Assembly: GCA_937919015.1 (NCBI GenBank)
Contig: CALFPN010000120.1
Location: 1-23,145, forward strand
DNA: 23,145 bases
Direction: 5' to 3'
Source of the DNA: an uncultured Clostridia bacterium
Lineage (GTDB): Bacteria > Bacillota > Clostridia > Lachnospirales > Anaerotignaceae
The notes below the pieces were generated by a model that was not told the DNA's origin, ran no database searches, and saw only the letters and a program-made list of their open reading frames with translations. The translations under genes were made by a program, and so were the position numbers. Positions 1-6,911 of this stretch are shown here, in pieces (position 1 is the stretch's first letter; every line of letters starts with the position of its first letter).

Positions 1-1
1 C

Positions 2-727
2 CTGTATGGAACAACCGGAGGTCTGGAGACGGTGGCGATCCGTATGCCGTCCGATCCGGTAGCGAACCGCTTGATCAAACTGGCTGGAGTTCCGGTAGCG
101 GCTCCGAGCGCCAACACATCCGGCCGTCCGAGTCCGACAAAGGCGGAACATGTTGTAGAGGACATGGACGGAAAGATTGAGATGATCATCGACAGCGGGG
201 AAGTGGGCATCGGTGTGGAGTCCACGATCGTAGATGTTTCCGGAGCGGTTCCGATGCTGCTGAGACCGGGTGCGATCACGATGGAGATGCTTCGGGAGAC
301 GCTTGGTGAGGTGGAGATTGATCCGGCAATCCTGGGCCCGTTGAGCGCGGATGTGAAGCCAAAAGCTCCGGGTATGAAGTATCGTCATTATGCGCCGCAG
401 GCAGAGATGACTCTGGTTGAGGGTGAGATGGAGCGTGTAATCGAATTCATCAATCGTGAGGCGAAACTTGCGCAGGAAGCAGGGTTGAAAGTTGGCATTA
501 TTTGTACCGAGGAGAGCTGTGGAAGCTATGACTGCGGTATTTTGAAGGTGATCGGAAGCAGAGAACACGAAGAATCTGTTGCACACAATCTGTTTGCGGT
601 GCTGAGAGAATTTGACGATCAAAATGTGGATTGCATTTTCTCAGAGAGTTTTTCCAAGGACAGACTTGGGCAGGCGATCATGAACCGTCTGTGCAAGGCG
701 GCCGGTTACCATATTACAAGGGTTTAG
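2..727 (+). CDS. L-threonylcarbamoyladenylate synthase (Sua5/YwlC), 5' end outside window
   Basis: The frame is open from base 2, so the N-terminus lies upstream of the window. About 241 codons are visible. The protein matches the back half of the YrdC/Sua5 catalytic domain (PSANTSG near the start, then GVESTIVD and the LLRPGAI segment), followed by the linker with KAPGMKYRHYAP and the C-terminal Sua5 domain. The extra domain marks the long Sua5 type rather than short TsaC. Family knowledge: the enzyme makes threonylcarbamoyl-AMP from threonine, bicarbonate and ATP in the cytoplasm, for the t6A37 modification of ANN-decoding tRNAs. The next gene follows after 19 bases. Proline codons are 12 CCG and 1 CCA from base 32 on, unlike most genes further along. 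Confidence 0.93.
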   Translation: MYGTTGGLETVAIRMPSDPVANRLIKLAGVPVAAPSANTSGRPSPTKAEHVVEDMDGKIEMIIDSGEVGIGVESTIVDVSGAVPMLLRPGAITMEMLRETLGEVEIDPAILGPLSADVKPKAPGMKYRHYAPQAEMTLVEGEMERVIEFINREAKLAQEAGLKVGIICTEESCGSYDCGILKVIGSREHEESVAHNLFAVLREFDDQNVDCIFSESFSKDRLGQAIMNRLCKAAGYHITRV

Positions 728-746
728 ATTGTACGAGGGGGATATT

Positions 747-1235
747 ATGTCAGATAAGAGAATGGGTTATATTACATGGGACGAGTATTTTATGGGCGTG
801 GCGAAATTGTCCGCGATGCGCTCAAAGGATCCGAACACACAGGTCGGATGTTGTATCGTGAGCCAGGACAATAAGATTTTGTCCATGGGTTACAATGGTT
901 TTCCGATCGGCTGCTCTGACGATGAGTTCCCATGGAGCCGTGATGACGGTGATCCGTACAATGAGAAATATTTATATGTGACACACAGCGAGCTGAATGC
1001 GATCCTCAATTACCGTGGAGGCAGCCTGGAAGGCAGTAAACTGTATGTGACACTGTTCCCGTGCAATGAATGTGCGAAAGCGATCATTCAGTCGGGCATT
1101 AAGACCCTGGTGTATGAGAGCGACAAATATGCAGATACACCGAGCACAAGAGCGTCCAAACGCATGTTAAATGCAGCGGGCGTCCGTTACTACCAGTACA
1201 ATCCGACTGGTCGTAAGATTGAATATCATGTGTAA
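747..1235 (+). CDS. dCMP deaminase (ComEB-like cytidine/deoxycytidylate deaminase)
   Basis: 162 residues. The zinc-dependent deaminase fold is clear: His80 and Glu82 in the THSELNA motif (zinc ligand and proton shuttle), and Cys106 and Cys109 in FPCNEC. The DPNTQVGC segment near residue 28 and GYNGFPIG near 48 are typical of deoxycytidylate deaminases. Known role: deaminates dCMP to dUMP, feeding thymidylate synthesis. I chose the ATG at 747 because a GAGGGGG Shine-Dalgarno sits 5-6 bases before it; a TTG at 729 would add six residues but lacks a site. It lies between sua5 and a radical SAM gene in a probable operon. In B. subtilis the homolog comEB sits in the comE operon; no other competence gene is visible here. 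Confidence 0.93.
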   Translation: MSDKRMGYITWDEYFMGVAKLSAMRSKDPNTQVGCCIVSQDNKILSMGYNGFPIGCSDDEFPWSRDDGDPYNEKYLYVTHSELNAILNYRGGSLEGSKLYVTLFPCNECAKAIIQSGIKTLVYESDKYADTPSTRASKRMLNAAGVRYYQYNPTGRKIEYHV

Positions 1236-1247
1236 TACGGAGGTTCC

Positions 1248-2990
1248 ATGAAGTTTTTGCTGGTGGCAGTCAATGCCAAATACATTCACTCCAATCCGGC
1301 TGTATACAGCCTGAAAGCGTTTGCCAAAGAGCAGCGGCCGAAGGCGGACATCGAGATTGGGGAATACACCATCAACCATCAGATGGACCATGTTTTAGAG
1401 GATATTTACAGGAGAAAGCCGGATTTTGTCGGCTTTTCCTGCTATATATGGAATATTTCCCAGGTGCTGGAAATTACGAGAGATCTGCATAAGGTTCTGC
1501 CAAAGTGTGAAATCTGGCTTGGCGGACCGGAAGTATCCTACAATGCAGAAGAGATTTTGATGAGAGAACCGCAGATCCGCGGTATTATGCGCGGAGAGGG
1601 AGAGCTGACCTTTACAGAGCTGGTAAGCGCCTATATGAGTGCGGATTATACGAGGATCAATCAGATTCAGGGAATCACTTGCCGCGGATTCAGCGGCAAA
1701 TTTTATGCGAACGGTCCCCAGCGCTTGCTGTCAATGGACGAGATCCCATTTTACTATGCGGATATGACCGGCTTTGAAAATCGGATCGTGTATTATGAGA
1801 GCAGCCGCGGCTGTCCGTTTTCCTGCAGCTATTGTCTGTCCTCCATTGACAAATCGGTGCGGTTTCGCAGTTTGGAACTGGTGAAGAAGGAGCTGGATTT
1901 CTTTCTGGAACACAAGGTTCCGCAGGTGAAGTTTGTAGACCGTACATTTAACTGTAAGAGGGAGCATACGCTTGGAATCTGGAAGCATATCTTAGAGAAT
2001 GACAATGGTGTGACCAATTTCCATTTTGAAGTTTCCGCGGATCTGTTTGATGAGGAAGAATTGGCTCTGATCGCGAAAATGCGGCCGGGCCTGATTCAGC
2101 TGGAGATTGGTGTGCAGTCAACCAACCTGAATACAATTTCTGAGATTCACAGGAGAATGGATCTGGGGAAATTGAAAAAACGTGTGGACCGGATCCACAG
2201 CTACCGCAATACGCATCAGCATCTGGATCTGATCGCGGGCCTTCCGTATGAAAATATGGAATCATTCCTGATGTCCTTTGATGATGTTTACGATATGAAA
2301 CCGGATCAGCTGCAGCTTGGATTTTTGAAGGTGCTGAAGGGTTCCATGCTTCATCAGAAGCAGAAGGAGTATGAAATCGTTTACCACGATACCGCGCCTT
2401 ATGAAGTGATGACCACCCATAGGCTGCCTTATGAGGATACACTCAAACTGAAATATATCGAAGAAATGGTGGAAACGTATTACAACAGCGGCAAATTTCT
2501 CAACACACTGGCTTATTTGGTGCCGCTGTATGAAAGCCCCTTTGCTTTTTATGAAGCACTGTCTCAGTTCTGGCTGGCGGAAGGCTGTCAGTATAAAGCT
2601 CTTTCTAAAATCGGCCTGTGCGATGTGCTGTGGGAGTTTGTGCAGAAAAATGAGAAAGTTGATTTAAATAGGTTCCAGTGGGCAATGAAATTCGATATTG
2701 CTCTCCATGAAAAGCCGAAAAAACTGCCCCAGTGGCTGCATGTCGGTGGCAACGGACAGGAATTTGAACGGATCACGGCAAAACTGGCGCAGAAATATAT
2801 TCCATCCTATCTGGAGGCTGAGAAAAAAACGCTTATCAAAAATACTTATCTGGATGTTTTTGGGGAAGAAAACCCAAAAGCCATCTTATTGGATTATGGC
2901 CACAGAGACCTATTGGAAAATGCAGAATATCTGGTACTTCCCATGGCGGAAGCGGAAGAATTGCTGGAAGCGGAAAAGAATAAGAAATAA
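1248..2990 (+). CDS. B12-binding-domain radical SAM protein, DUF4080-type
   Basis: 580 residues. Residues 1-130 form a cobalamin-binding-like Rossmann domain. Residues about 180-390 form the radical SAM barrel, with the [4Fe-4S] cluster motif at Cys189, Cys193 and Cys196 (SRGCPFSCSYC). The C-terminal 200 residues resemble the DUF4080 extension found on such proteins. The N-terminal domain has no obvious DxHxxG motif, so cobalamin, if bound, would be base-off without the usual histidine. The substrate is unknown; relatives include methyltransferases and ring-rearranging enzymes, but I cannot choose. The start follows CGGAGG by 4-5 bases, and the gene begins 12 bases after the dCMP deaminase stop, so it is probably co-transcribed with it. 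Proline codons are mixed (12 of 22 CCG), between the first two genes and the later ones. Confidence 0.88.
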   Translation: MKFLLVAVNAKYIHSNPAVYSLKAFAKEQRPKADIEIGEYTINHQMDHVLEDIYRRKPDFVGFSCYIWNISQVLEITRDLHKVLPKCEIWLGGPEVSYNAEEILMREPQIRGIMRGEGELTFTELVSAYMSADYTRINQIQGITCRGFSGKFYANGPQRLLSMDEIPFYYADMTGFENRIVYYESSRGCPFSCSYCLSSIDKSVRFRSLELVKKELDFFLEHKVPQVKFVDRTFNCKREHTLGIWKHILENDNGVTNFHFEVSADLFDEEELALIAKMRPGLIQLEIGVQSTNLNTISEIHRRMDLGKLKKRVDRIHSYRNTHQHLDLIAGLPYENMESFLMSFDDVYDMKPDQLQLGFLKVLKGSMLHQKQKEYEIVYHDTAPYEVMTTHRLPYEDTLKLKYIEEMVETYYNSGKFLNTLAYLVPLYESPFAFYEALSQFWLAEGCQYKALSKIGLCDVLWEFVQKNEKVDLNRFQWAMKFDIALHEKPKKLPQWLHVGGNGQEFERITAKLAQKYIPSYLEAEKKTLIKNTYLDVFGEENPKAILLDYGHRDLLENAEYLVLPMAEAEELLEAEKNKK

Positions 2991-2994
2991 AAAG

Positions 2995-3022
2995 AACGGC
3001 GGGTCAAGAGCCCGTCGTTTTT
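2995..3022. terminator. Bidirectional intrinsic terminator
   Basis: A 9-bp stem (2995-3003 with 3011-3019, one G-U pair) has a 7-base loop and is followed by TTTTT. On the minus strand the same hairpin runs into TTCTTTTTATT. It lies between the radical SAM gene and the convergent small membrane-protein gene, so it can serve both. Confidence 0.88.
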
Positions 3023-3025
3023 ACG

Positions 3026-3265
3026 TTAGAAATGAGGAGGGACCATTTGCTGTAATTCTTGCAGCCAAAGAAGGATTTTGATACACCAACCAATCAGACA
3101 AAGGGCGGAAATCAGCAGGAGTATTGCAACGGTTTTCATTTTCTTTTTATCCTTTTTGCGGAATGCATCAAAAAAGAGAAAAGCAAATAAGGCAGTTAGA
3201 ATGGCAAGAGCGGGGAAGATATAACCCAGCCATGCAGGATGAAACATAATCGCGAGGCCTCCCAT
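3026..3265 (-). CDS. Small two-span membrane protein, unknown function
   Basis: 79 residues. Two hydrophobic segments (about 10-34 and 44-70) are separated by a short, very basic loop (RKKDKKKMK), which predicts a hairpin in the membrane with the loop inside the cell. The gene is supported by a strong AAAGGAG ribosome binding site 6 bases before the ATG and by a TATACT promoter element upstream on the same strand. It ends next to the bidirectional terminator. I do not recognise a family, and the neighbours give no clear hint of function. Confidence 0.68.
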   Translation of the reverse strand: MGGLAIMFHPAWLGYIFPALAILTALFAFLFFDAFRKKDKKKMKTVAILLLISALCLIGWCIKILLWLQELQQMVPPHF

Positions 3266-3299
3266 AGAATTCTCCTTTCTTCATTATTTTTTTGTTTTT

Positions 3300-3328
3300 A
3301 GTATAAAGGAAATCATAAGATAGAACAA
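3300..3328 (-). promoter_or_regulatory. Predicted promoter of the 79-residue membrane-protein gene
   Basis: On the minus strand the -10 element TATACT (3300-3305) lies 17 bases from a weak -35, TTGTTC (3323-3328). Its leader would be about 30 bases long. Confidence 0.45.
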
Positions 3329-3340
3329 GATACATGGATA

Positions 3341-3358
3341 AATCTTACGATAATCTTA
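3341..3358 (+). promoter_or_regulatory. Direct repeat AATCTTA-N4-AATCTTA, possible activator site
   Basis: Two identical 7-mers (3341-3347 and 3352-3358) have an 11-base period. They end 17 bases before the -35 of the gene for the secreted protein. One-turn direct repeats at this distance are typical of OmpR/PhoB-family response regulators. A near copy (AATCATA) lies at 3311-3317. The regulator is unknown. Confidence 0.4.
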
Positions 3359-3375
3359 AAAATTGAGGATGTCGG

Positions 3376-3403
3376 ATGACAGGGAATAAAACTTTGTTAT
3401 AAT
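3376..3403 (+). promoter_or_regulatory. Predicted promoter of the secreted stalk-domain protein
   Basis: ATGACA (3376-3381) is separated by 16 bases from a perfect TATAAT (3398-3403). Transcription would start near 3410. This rules out a TTG at 3403 as the start codon and supports the ATG at 3445. Confidence 0.72.
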
Positions 3404-3444
3404 TGAAATATAGAAAAAGGGAATCCAAAGAAAGGGGAATGGAG

Positions 3445-4311
3445 ATGAAAGGAAAGAAATTTTTCTGTGGGATTTTGGTATCTGTATTCATGGGCAGCCT
3501 GCCGTTGCAGGCTTTTGCAGCGGAACGGGCTGAATGGGTGGAAAACAATATGAATATCCATATGAGAAACACAGATTTTCAGGAGTACTACGAGGTGGAT
3601 TATTTGAACGTAGAACAGGGGCAAATGGAATCGGATTTTTTTCATAGTATCAACGGAGATATCTATCTTCTGATGATTGACGGGGGATTTGTGCCATATC
3701 CCGATCTTTTGCTCTGTGAAAATGGAACGGTTCATGTACCTTTTGATGTGATCGAGACGCCTTTGCAGCTCACATTGCAGCCGCAGGAGGAAAGTGGAGA
3801 AGTAACAGTAAAAAAAGAAGATCTGGAATTGTATCTACATTATTCGAATCTTGAAGTGACGGAAATAAATGGCAGAGTTTATGTTCCGCTGCGTTATCTG
3901 GCGGAAGCTTTTGGCTGTGAGGTTGGCTATATTTCTGATTATCGCAAGGAAATCTGTGGCGATGAAGAAAAAGAAATGCAGCCGCAAATTCGTATCATTA
4001 CGGTAGAAACACCGAAAGTGCGGGAAAAGATTTATACAAAGGAAGAAGCTCTGGCTATTTTGCAGGCTTTATCCGAAGAAGAGTACAGACAAATCACAGA
4101 AGGGCTGGCGGGATCCGGACAGGCATATGATCCAAAGGAGATTTTCGATTCTGGAAAGAAACTGGGGCGGTATGACATCTATAAATTAAATGGATTTGAA
4201 GAACTTCCTGTCTTTTTTAACAGATATACCGGTGAAGTCTATGGCTCTAACCCGTATACAGGCTTGATTTCTGTTTGGGAAGGATTTTCAGATATCAGTA
4301 AAGCAATTTAA
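3445..4311 (+). CDS. Secreted protein with copper-amine-oxidase-like stalk domain
   Basis: 288 residues from the ATG at 3445, which lies about 7 bases after an AAGGGG site; an ATG at 3439 is also possible. The N-terminus is a classic signal peptide: a basic start (MKGKK), a hydrophobic core, then PLQAFA before AERA as the likely cleavage site, so the protein is exported. The middle (around NGRVYVPLRYLAEAFG) has the signature of the Cu_amine_oxidN1 domain, which in Firmicutes is a wall or stalk module and not a copper enzyme. The C-terminal third has no family I recognise. No LPXTG motif or lipobox is visible, so attachment is unclear. It stands alone, with its own promoter, upstream direct repeats and a terminator, which suggests regulated expression. 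Confidence 0.78.
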   Translation: MKGKKFFCGILVSVFMGSLPLQAFAAERAEWVENNMNIHMRNTDFQEYYEVDYLNVEQGQMESDFFHSINGDIYLLMIDGGFVPYPDLLLCENGTVHVPFDVIETPLQLTLQPQEESGEVTVKKEDLELYLHYSNLEVTEINGRVYVPLRYLAEAFGCEVGYISDYRKEICGDEEKEMQPQIRIITVETPKVREKIYTKEEALAILQALSEEEYRQITEGLAGSGQAYDPKEIFDSGKKLGRYDIYKLNGFEELPVFFNRYTGEVYGSNPYTGLISVWEGFSDISKAI

Positions 4312-4320
4312 AAAAAGAAA

Positions 4321-4348
4321 GGCTATCCATTTGGATAGCCTTATTTTT
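4321..4348. terminator. Bidirectional intrinsic terminator
   Basis: A perfect 8-bp stem, GGCTATCC (4321-4328) with GGATAGCC (4333-4340), has a 4-base loop and is followed by TTATTTTT. On the minus strand it runs into a T-rich tract as well. It closes both the secreted-protein gene and the convergent ABC-F gene. Confidence 0.9.
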
Positions 4349-4354
4349 ATGCAA

Positions 4355-5911
4355 TTACAACTGCACGGTGGTCCATTCTTCACAGTTCCAGACCTCTGTT
4401 ACCACGTCACGATAGAATTCTGGTTCGTGGCAGATGAGAAGGATGCTGCCTTTATATGCCTGCAGGGCGCGTTTCAGTTCTTCCTTTGCGTCTACGTCCA
4501 AATGGTTGGTAGGTTCGTCCAAAAGCAGTACGTTTGTTTCATTGTTGATGAGCTTGCAAAGACGTACCTTTGCCTGTTCGCCGCCGCTGAGAACCTTTAC
4601 CATGCTTTCGATGTGCTTAGTTGTCAGACCGCATTTTGCCAAAGCGGAGCGGACTTCATACTGGGTATAGGAGGGGAACTCCTTCCAGATTTCGTCGATA
4701 CATGTCACATTTTCTGTATATTTCTTTTCCTGTTCAAAATAGCCTGTATACAGATAATCCCCCAGAGTGGTTTTGCCGCTGAGGGGAGGAATCTCACCAA
4801 TGATGGACTTCAGAAGCGTTGTTTTACCGATACCATTTGTGCCGACCAGCGCGATTTTCTGGCCTCTTTCCATGGAAAGGTTCAGAGGGCGGGACAGAGG
4901 CTTGTCATAACCGATCACAAGGTCTTCTGTCTGGAAGATATATCTGCCGGCAGCTCTTGCTTCCTTGAAGTTAAATTCGGGCTTGGGTCTGTCCTTCGCC
5001 AGTTCGATGACATCCATCTTATCCAGTTTTTTCTGTCTGGACATGGCCATGTTTCTTGTGGCAACACGGGCTTTGTTTCTGGCAACGAAGTCCTTCAGGT
5101 CTTCGATCTCCTGCTGTTGTTTGCGGTAAGCTGCTTCCAGCTGGGCTTTCTTCATTTCGTAAACTTCCATGAATTTGTTGTAGTCACCAACATAGCGGGT
5201 CAGTTCTGCATTTTCCACATGGTAGATCAGATTCACGACGCTGTTCAGGAAGGGGATATCGTGGGAGATCAGGATGAAAGCGTTTTCGTAATCATTCAGG
5301 TAACGTTTCAGCCATTCGATATGGTTTTCATCCAGATAGTTGGTAGGTTCGTCCAAGAGCAGGATATCAGGTTTTTCCAGCAGCAGTTTGCCCATCAGCA
5401 CTCTTGTTCTCTGACCACCGGAAAGCGCTGTAACATCTCTGTCCAGACCCAGATCGGAAAGACCCAGGGCACGGCCGATTTCATCCACTTTGGAATCGAT
5501 AATATAGAAATCATGCTGATCCAGCATTTCCTGAATACTGCCTGTTTCTTCCATCAGGAAATTCATGCGGTCTTCATCGCAGTCTGCCATTTCCGCATAG
5601 TAGGCATTCATCTGGGCTTCCAGTTCAAACAGGTAAGAGAAGGCAGATGCCAGTACATCACGGATGGTCTGGCCTTTTTCCAGAACCGTATGTTGGTCTA
5701 AGTAGCCGACACGGACATTTTTGCTCCATTCGATCTTGCCTTCATCAGGCATCAGTTTGCCTGTGATGATATTCATAAAGGTGGATTTGCCTTCGCCGTT
5801 GGCACCAACAAAACCAACATGTTCGCCTTTCAGCAGACGGAAGGAAACATCTTTATAGATGGCTCTGTCGCCGAAGCCGTGATTCAGGTTTACTACGTTC
5901 AGAATACTCAT
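4355..5911 (-). CDS. ABC-F family ATPase (YfmM-like)
   Basis: 518 residues with two nucleotide-binding domains and no membrane segments. Domain 1: Walker A GANGEGKST (36-44), signature LSGGQ (163-167), Walker B LLLDE (184-188), switch His217. Domain 2: Walker A GTNGIGKTT (357-365), signature LSGGE (441-445), Walker B ending LLLDE (about 466), switch His495. The two are joined by a charged helical linker (about 245-310), the P-site tRNA interaction motif of ABC-F proteins. Length and N-terminal wording fit B. subtilis YfmM, a housekeeping type; nothing marks it as an antibiotic-resistance protein. Known role of the family: binds the ribosomal E site and relieves stalled or misarranged translation complexes. 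Its ATG overlaps the stop of the upstream HAD gene (ATGA), with AAAGGAG just before, so the two are co-translated. Confidence 0.93.
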   Translation of the reverse strand: MSILNVVNLNHGFGDRAIYKDVSFRLLKGEHVGFVGANGEGKSTFMNIITGKLMPDEGKIEWSKNVRVGYLDQHTVLEKGQTIRDVLASAFSYLFELEAQMNAYYAEMADCDEDRMNFLMEETGSIQEMLDQHDFYIIDSKVDEIGRALGLSDLGLDRDVTALSGGQRTRVLMGKLLLEKPDILLLDEPTNYLDENHIEWLKRYLNDYENAFILISHDIPFLNSVVNLIYHVENAELTRYVGDYNKFMEVYEMKKAQLEAAYRKQQQEIEDLKDFVARNKARVATRNMAMSRQKKLDKMDVIELAKDRPKPEFNFKEARAAGRYIFQTEDLVIGYDKPLSRPLNLSMERGQKIALVGTNGIGKTTLLKSIIGEIPPLSGKTTLGDYLYTGYFEQEKKYTENVTCIDEIWKEFPSYTQYEVRSALAKCGLTTKHIESMVKVLSGGEQAKVRLCKLINNETNVLLLDEPTNHLDVDAKEELKRALQAYKGSILLICHEPEFYRDVVTEVWNCEEWTTVQL

Positions 5912-6756
5912 TTGTAATCTCCTTTGGTTTGTTCTTCAATGATCTGTTCCAGTATTTTTGCTGCGCCGAAATCGTTGCAGTCATCTGCAATGATATCGGC
6001 TGCCTGTTTGATATGTTCTTCCCCATTTGCCATGGCAACGCCGATGCTGGCAAATTGGATCATGGGCATATCGTTATCCCCATCGCCCATGGCGAGAACA
6101 TTTTCTCTTTCAAGCCCCAATACTTCACAAAGCTTTTCCAGAGCCTTTGCCTTTGTAGCGAAAAGGGAGGTGATCTCAATATTTTTTGTGGTGGAAGCGG
6201 TAACGGAAGCCACTCCAAGATTTTTCAGTTTGTCCCATGTTTCCCGCCGCAGCTCCATGTCTTTGAACACCAGATTGATATTTTCCAAAACGGTGTTGTT
6301 TCGTTTCATTTCTGTCCAGAAATCCTCTACGGGTGTGCGAGAATTTTTGATATAGGTCACATGGCTTTCTGTCAGGTCGAAGGGGGTCAGGTCATCATAG
6401 ATCGTTTTGGCGATATAAGCCTTACCCGCAATAAAATACTCCGTGATGACGGGCAGTTCCCTTGCGATCTTGATCACGGCATCTACCGCTTCGGGAGTCA
6501 GATAGTTTTCGATGATATTTTTTTGTTCCGCTGCATCATAAATCGTTGCACCGTTGCTGGTGATGACATATTTCAGAAAGGGCAGTTCCTTGATGGCCTG
6601 TGGTACGGTGCTGAAAGGTCGGCCTGTGGAAGGAACAAAATAGATTCCCAGTTTATCCATCTTTTCCAGCGCATCGAAAAGACGGGGTGTGATTTCCTTG
6701 TTTTTATTTAATAATGTGCCATCCAGATCGGATGCGACTAATTTGATCTGTTTCAT
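5908..6756 (-). CDS. Cof-type HAD-IIB phosphatase
   Basis: 282 residues. All HAD motifs are present: DLDGT (10-14, nucleophile and acid/base Asp), STGRP (43-47), a lysine in TKAKAL (202 or 204), and GDGDND (224-229). The cap lies between motifs II and III, the IIB arrangement typical of Cof/YbjI/YkrA proteins, which dephosphorylate sugar phosphates, FMN or PLP. The substrate cannot be read from the sequence. I chose the ATG at 6756, which has an AGGTG site about 7 bases before it, over a GTG at 6765 that would consume that site. The stop overlaps the ABC-F start by four bases. Confidence 0.9.
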   Translation of the reverse strand: MKQIKLVASDLDGTLLNKNKEITPRLFDALEKMDKLGIYFVPSTGRPFSTVPQAIKELPFLKYVITSNGATIYDAAEQKNIIENYLTPEAVDAVIKIARELPVITEYFIAGKAYIAKTIYDDLTPFDLTESHVTYIKNSRTPVEDFWTEMKRNNTVLENINLVFKDMELRRETWDKLKNLGVASVTASTTKNIEITSLFATKAKALEKLCEVLGLERENVLAMGDGDNDMPMIQFASIGVAMANGEEHIKQAADIIADDCNDFGAAKILEQIIEEQTKGDYK

Positions 6757-6780
6757 GGTTTTCACCTGCCTAATATTTCT

Positions 6781-6810
6781 ATTTTATCAGAGAAGATAAG
6801 AGATGCGCAA
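6781..6810 (-). promoter_or_regulatory. Predicted promoter of the HAD/ABC-F operon
   Basis: On the minus strand TTGCGC (6805-6810) is 18 bases from TAAAAT (6781-6786), which is preceded by TGA, an extended -10. Confidence 0.5.
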
Positions 6811-6850
6811 GATGCATTCAGGCAAAATCATAAACCGTCTGCAGCAATCT

Positions 6851-6879
6851 TTGGGTGGAAAAAGAAATATGGATATGAT
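6851..6879 (+). promoter_or_regulatory. Predicted promoter of the ene-reductase gene
   Basis: TTGGGT (6851-6856) is 17 bases from TATGAT (6874-6879). With the minus-strand promoter it makes a divergent control region of about 155 bases. No operator is evident. Confidence 0.5.
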
Positions 6880-6911
6880 ATGCTAAAAAAAGAAGAAATG
6901 GAGGGATGGAT

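Noticed and set aside
3403..3444. TTG start for the secreted protein
   Set aside because: The TTG begins at the last base of the -10 element, so it would not be in the message; the signal peptide begins at 3445.
4331..5701. 456-codon open frame antisense to the ABC-F gene
   Set aside because: It starts inside the bidirectional terminator and opposes a fully convincing ABC-F gene.
4355..5911. ABC-F protein as an antibiotic-resistance determinant
   Set aside because: The sequence matches the housekeeping YfmM type, is coupled to a HAD gene, and shows no attenuator or mobile context.
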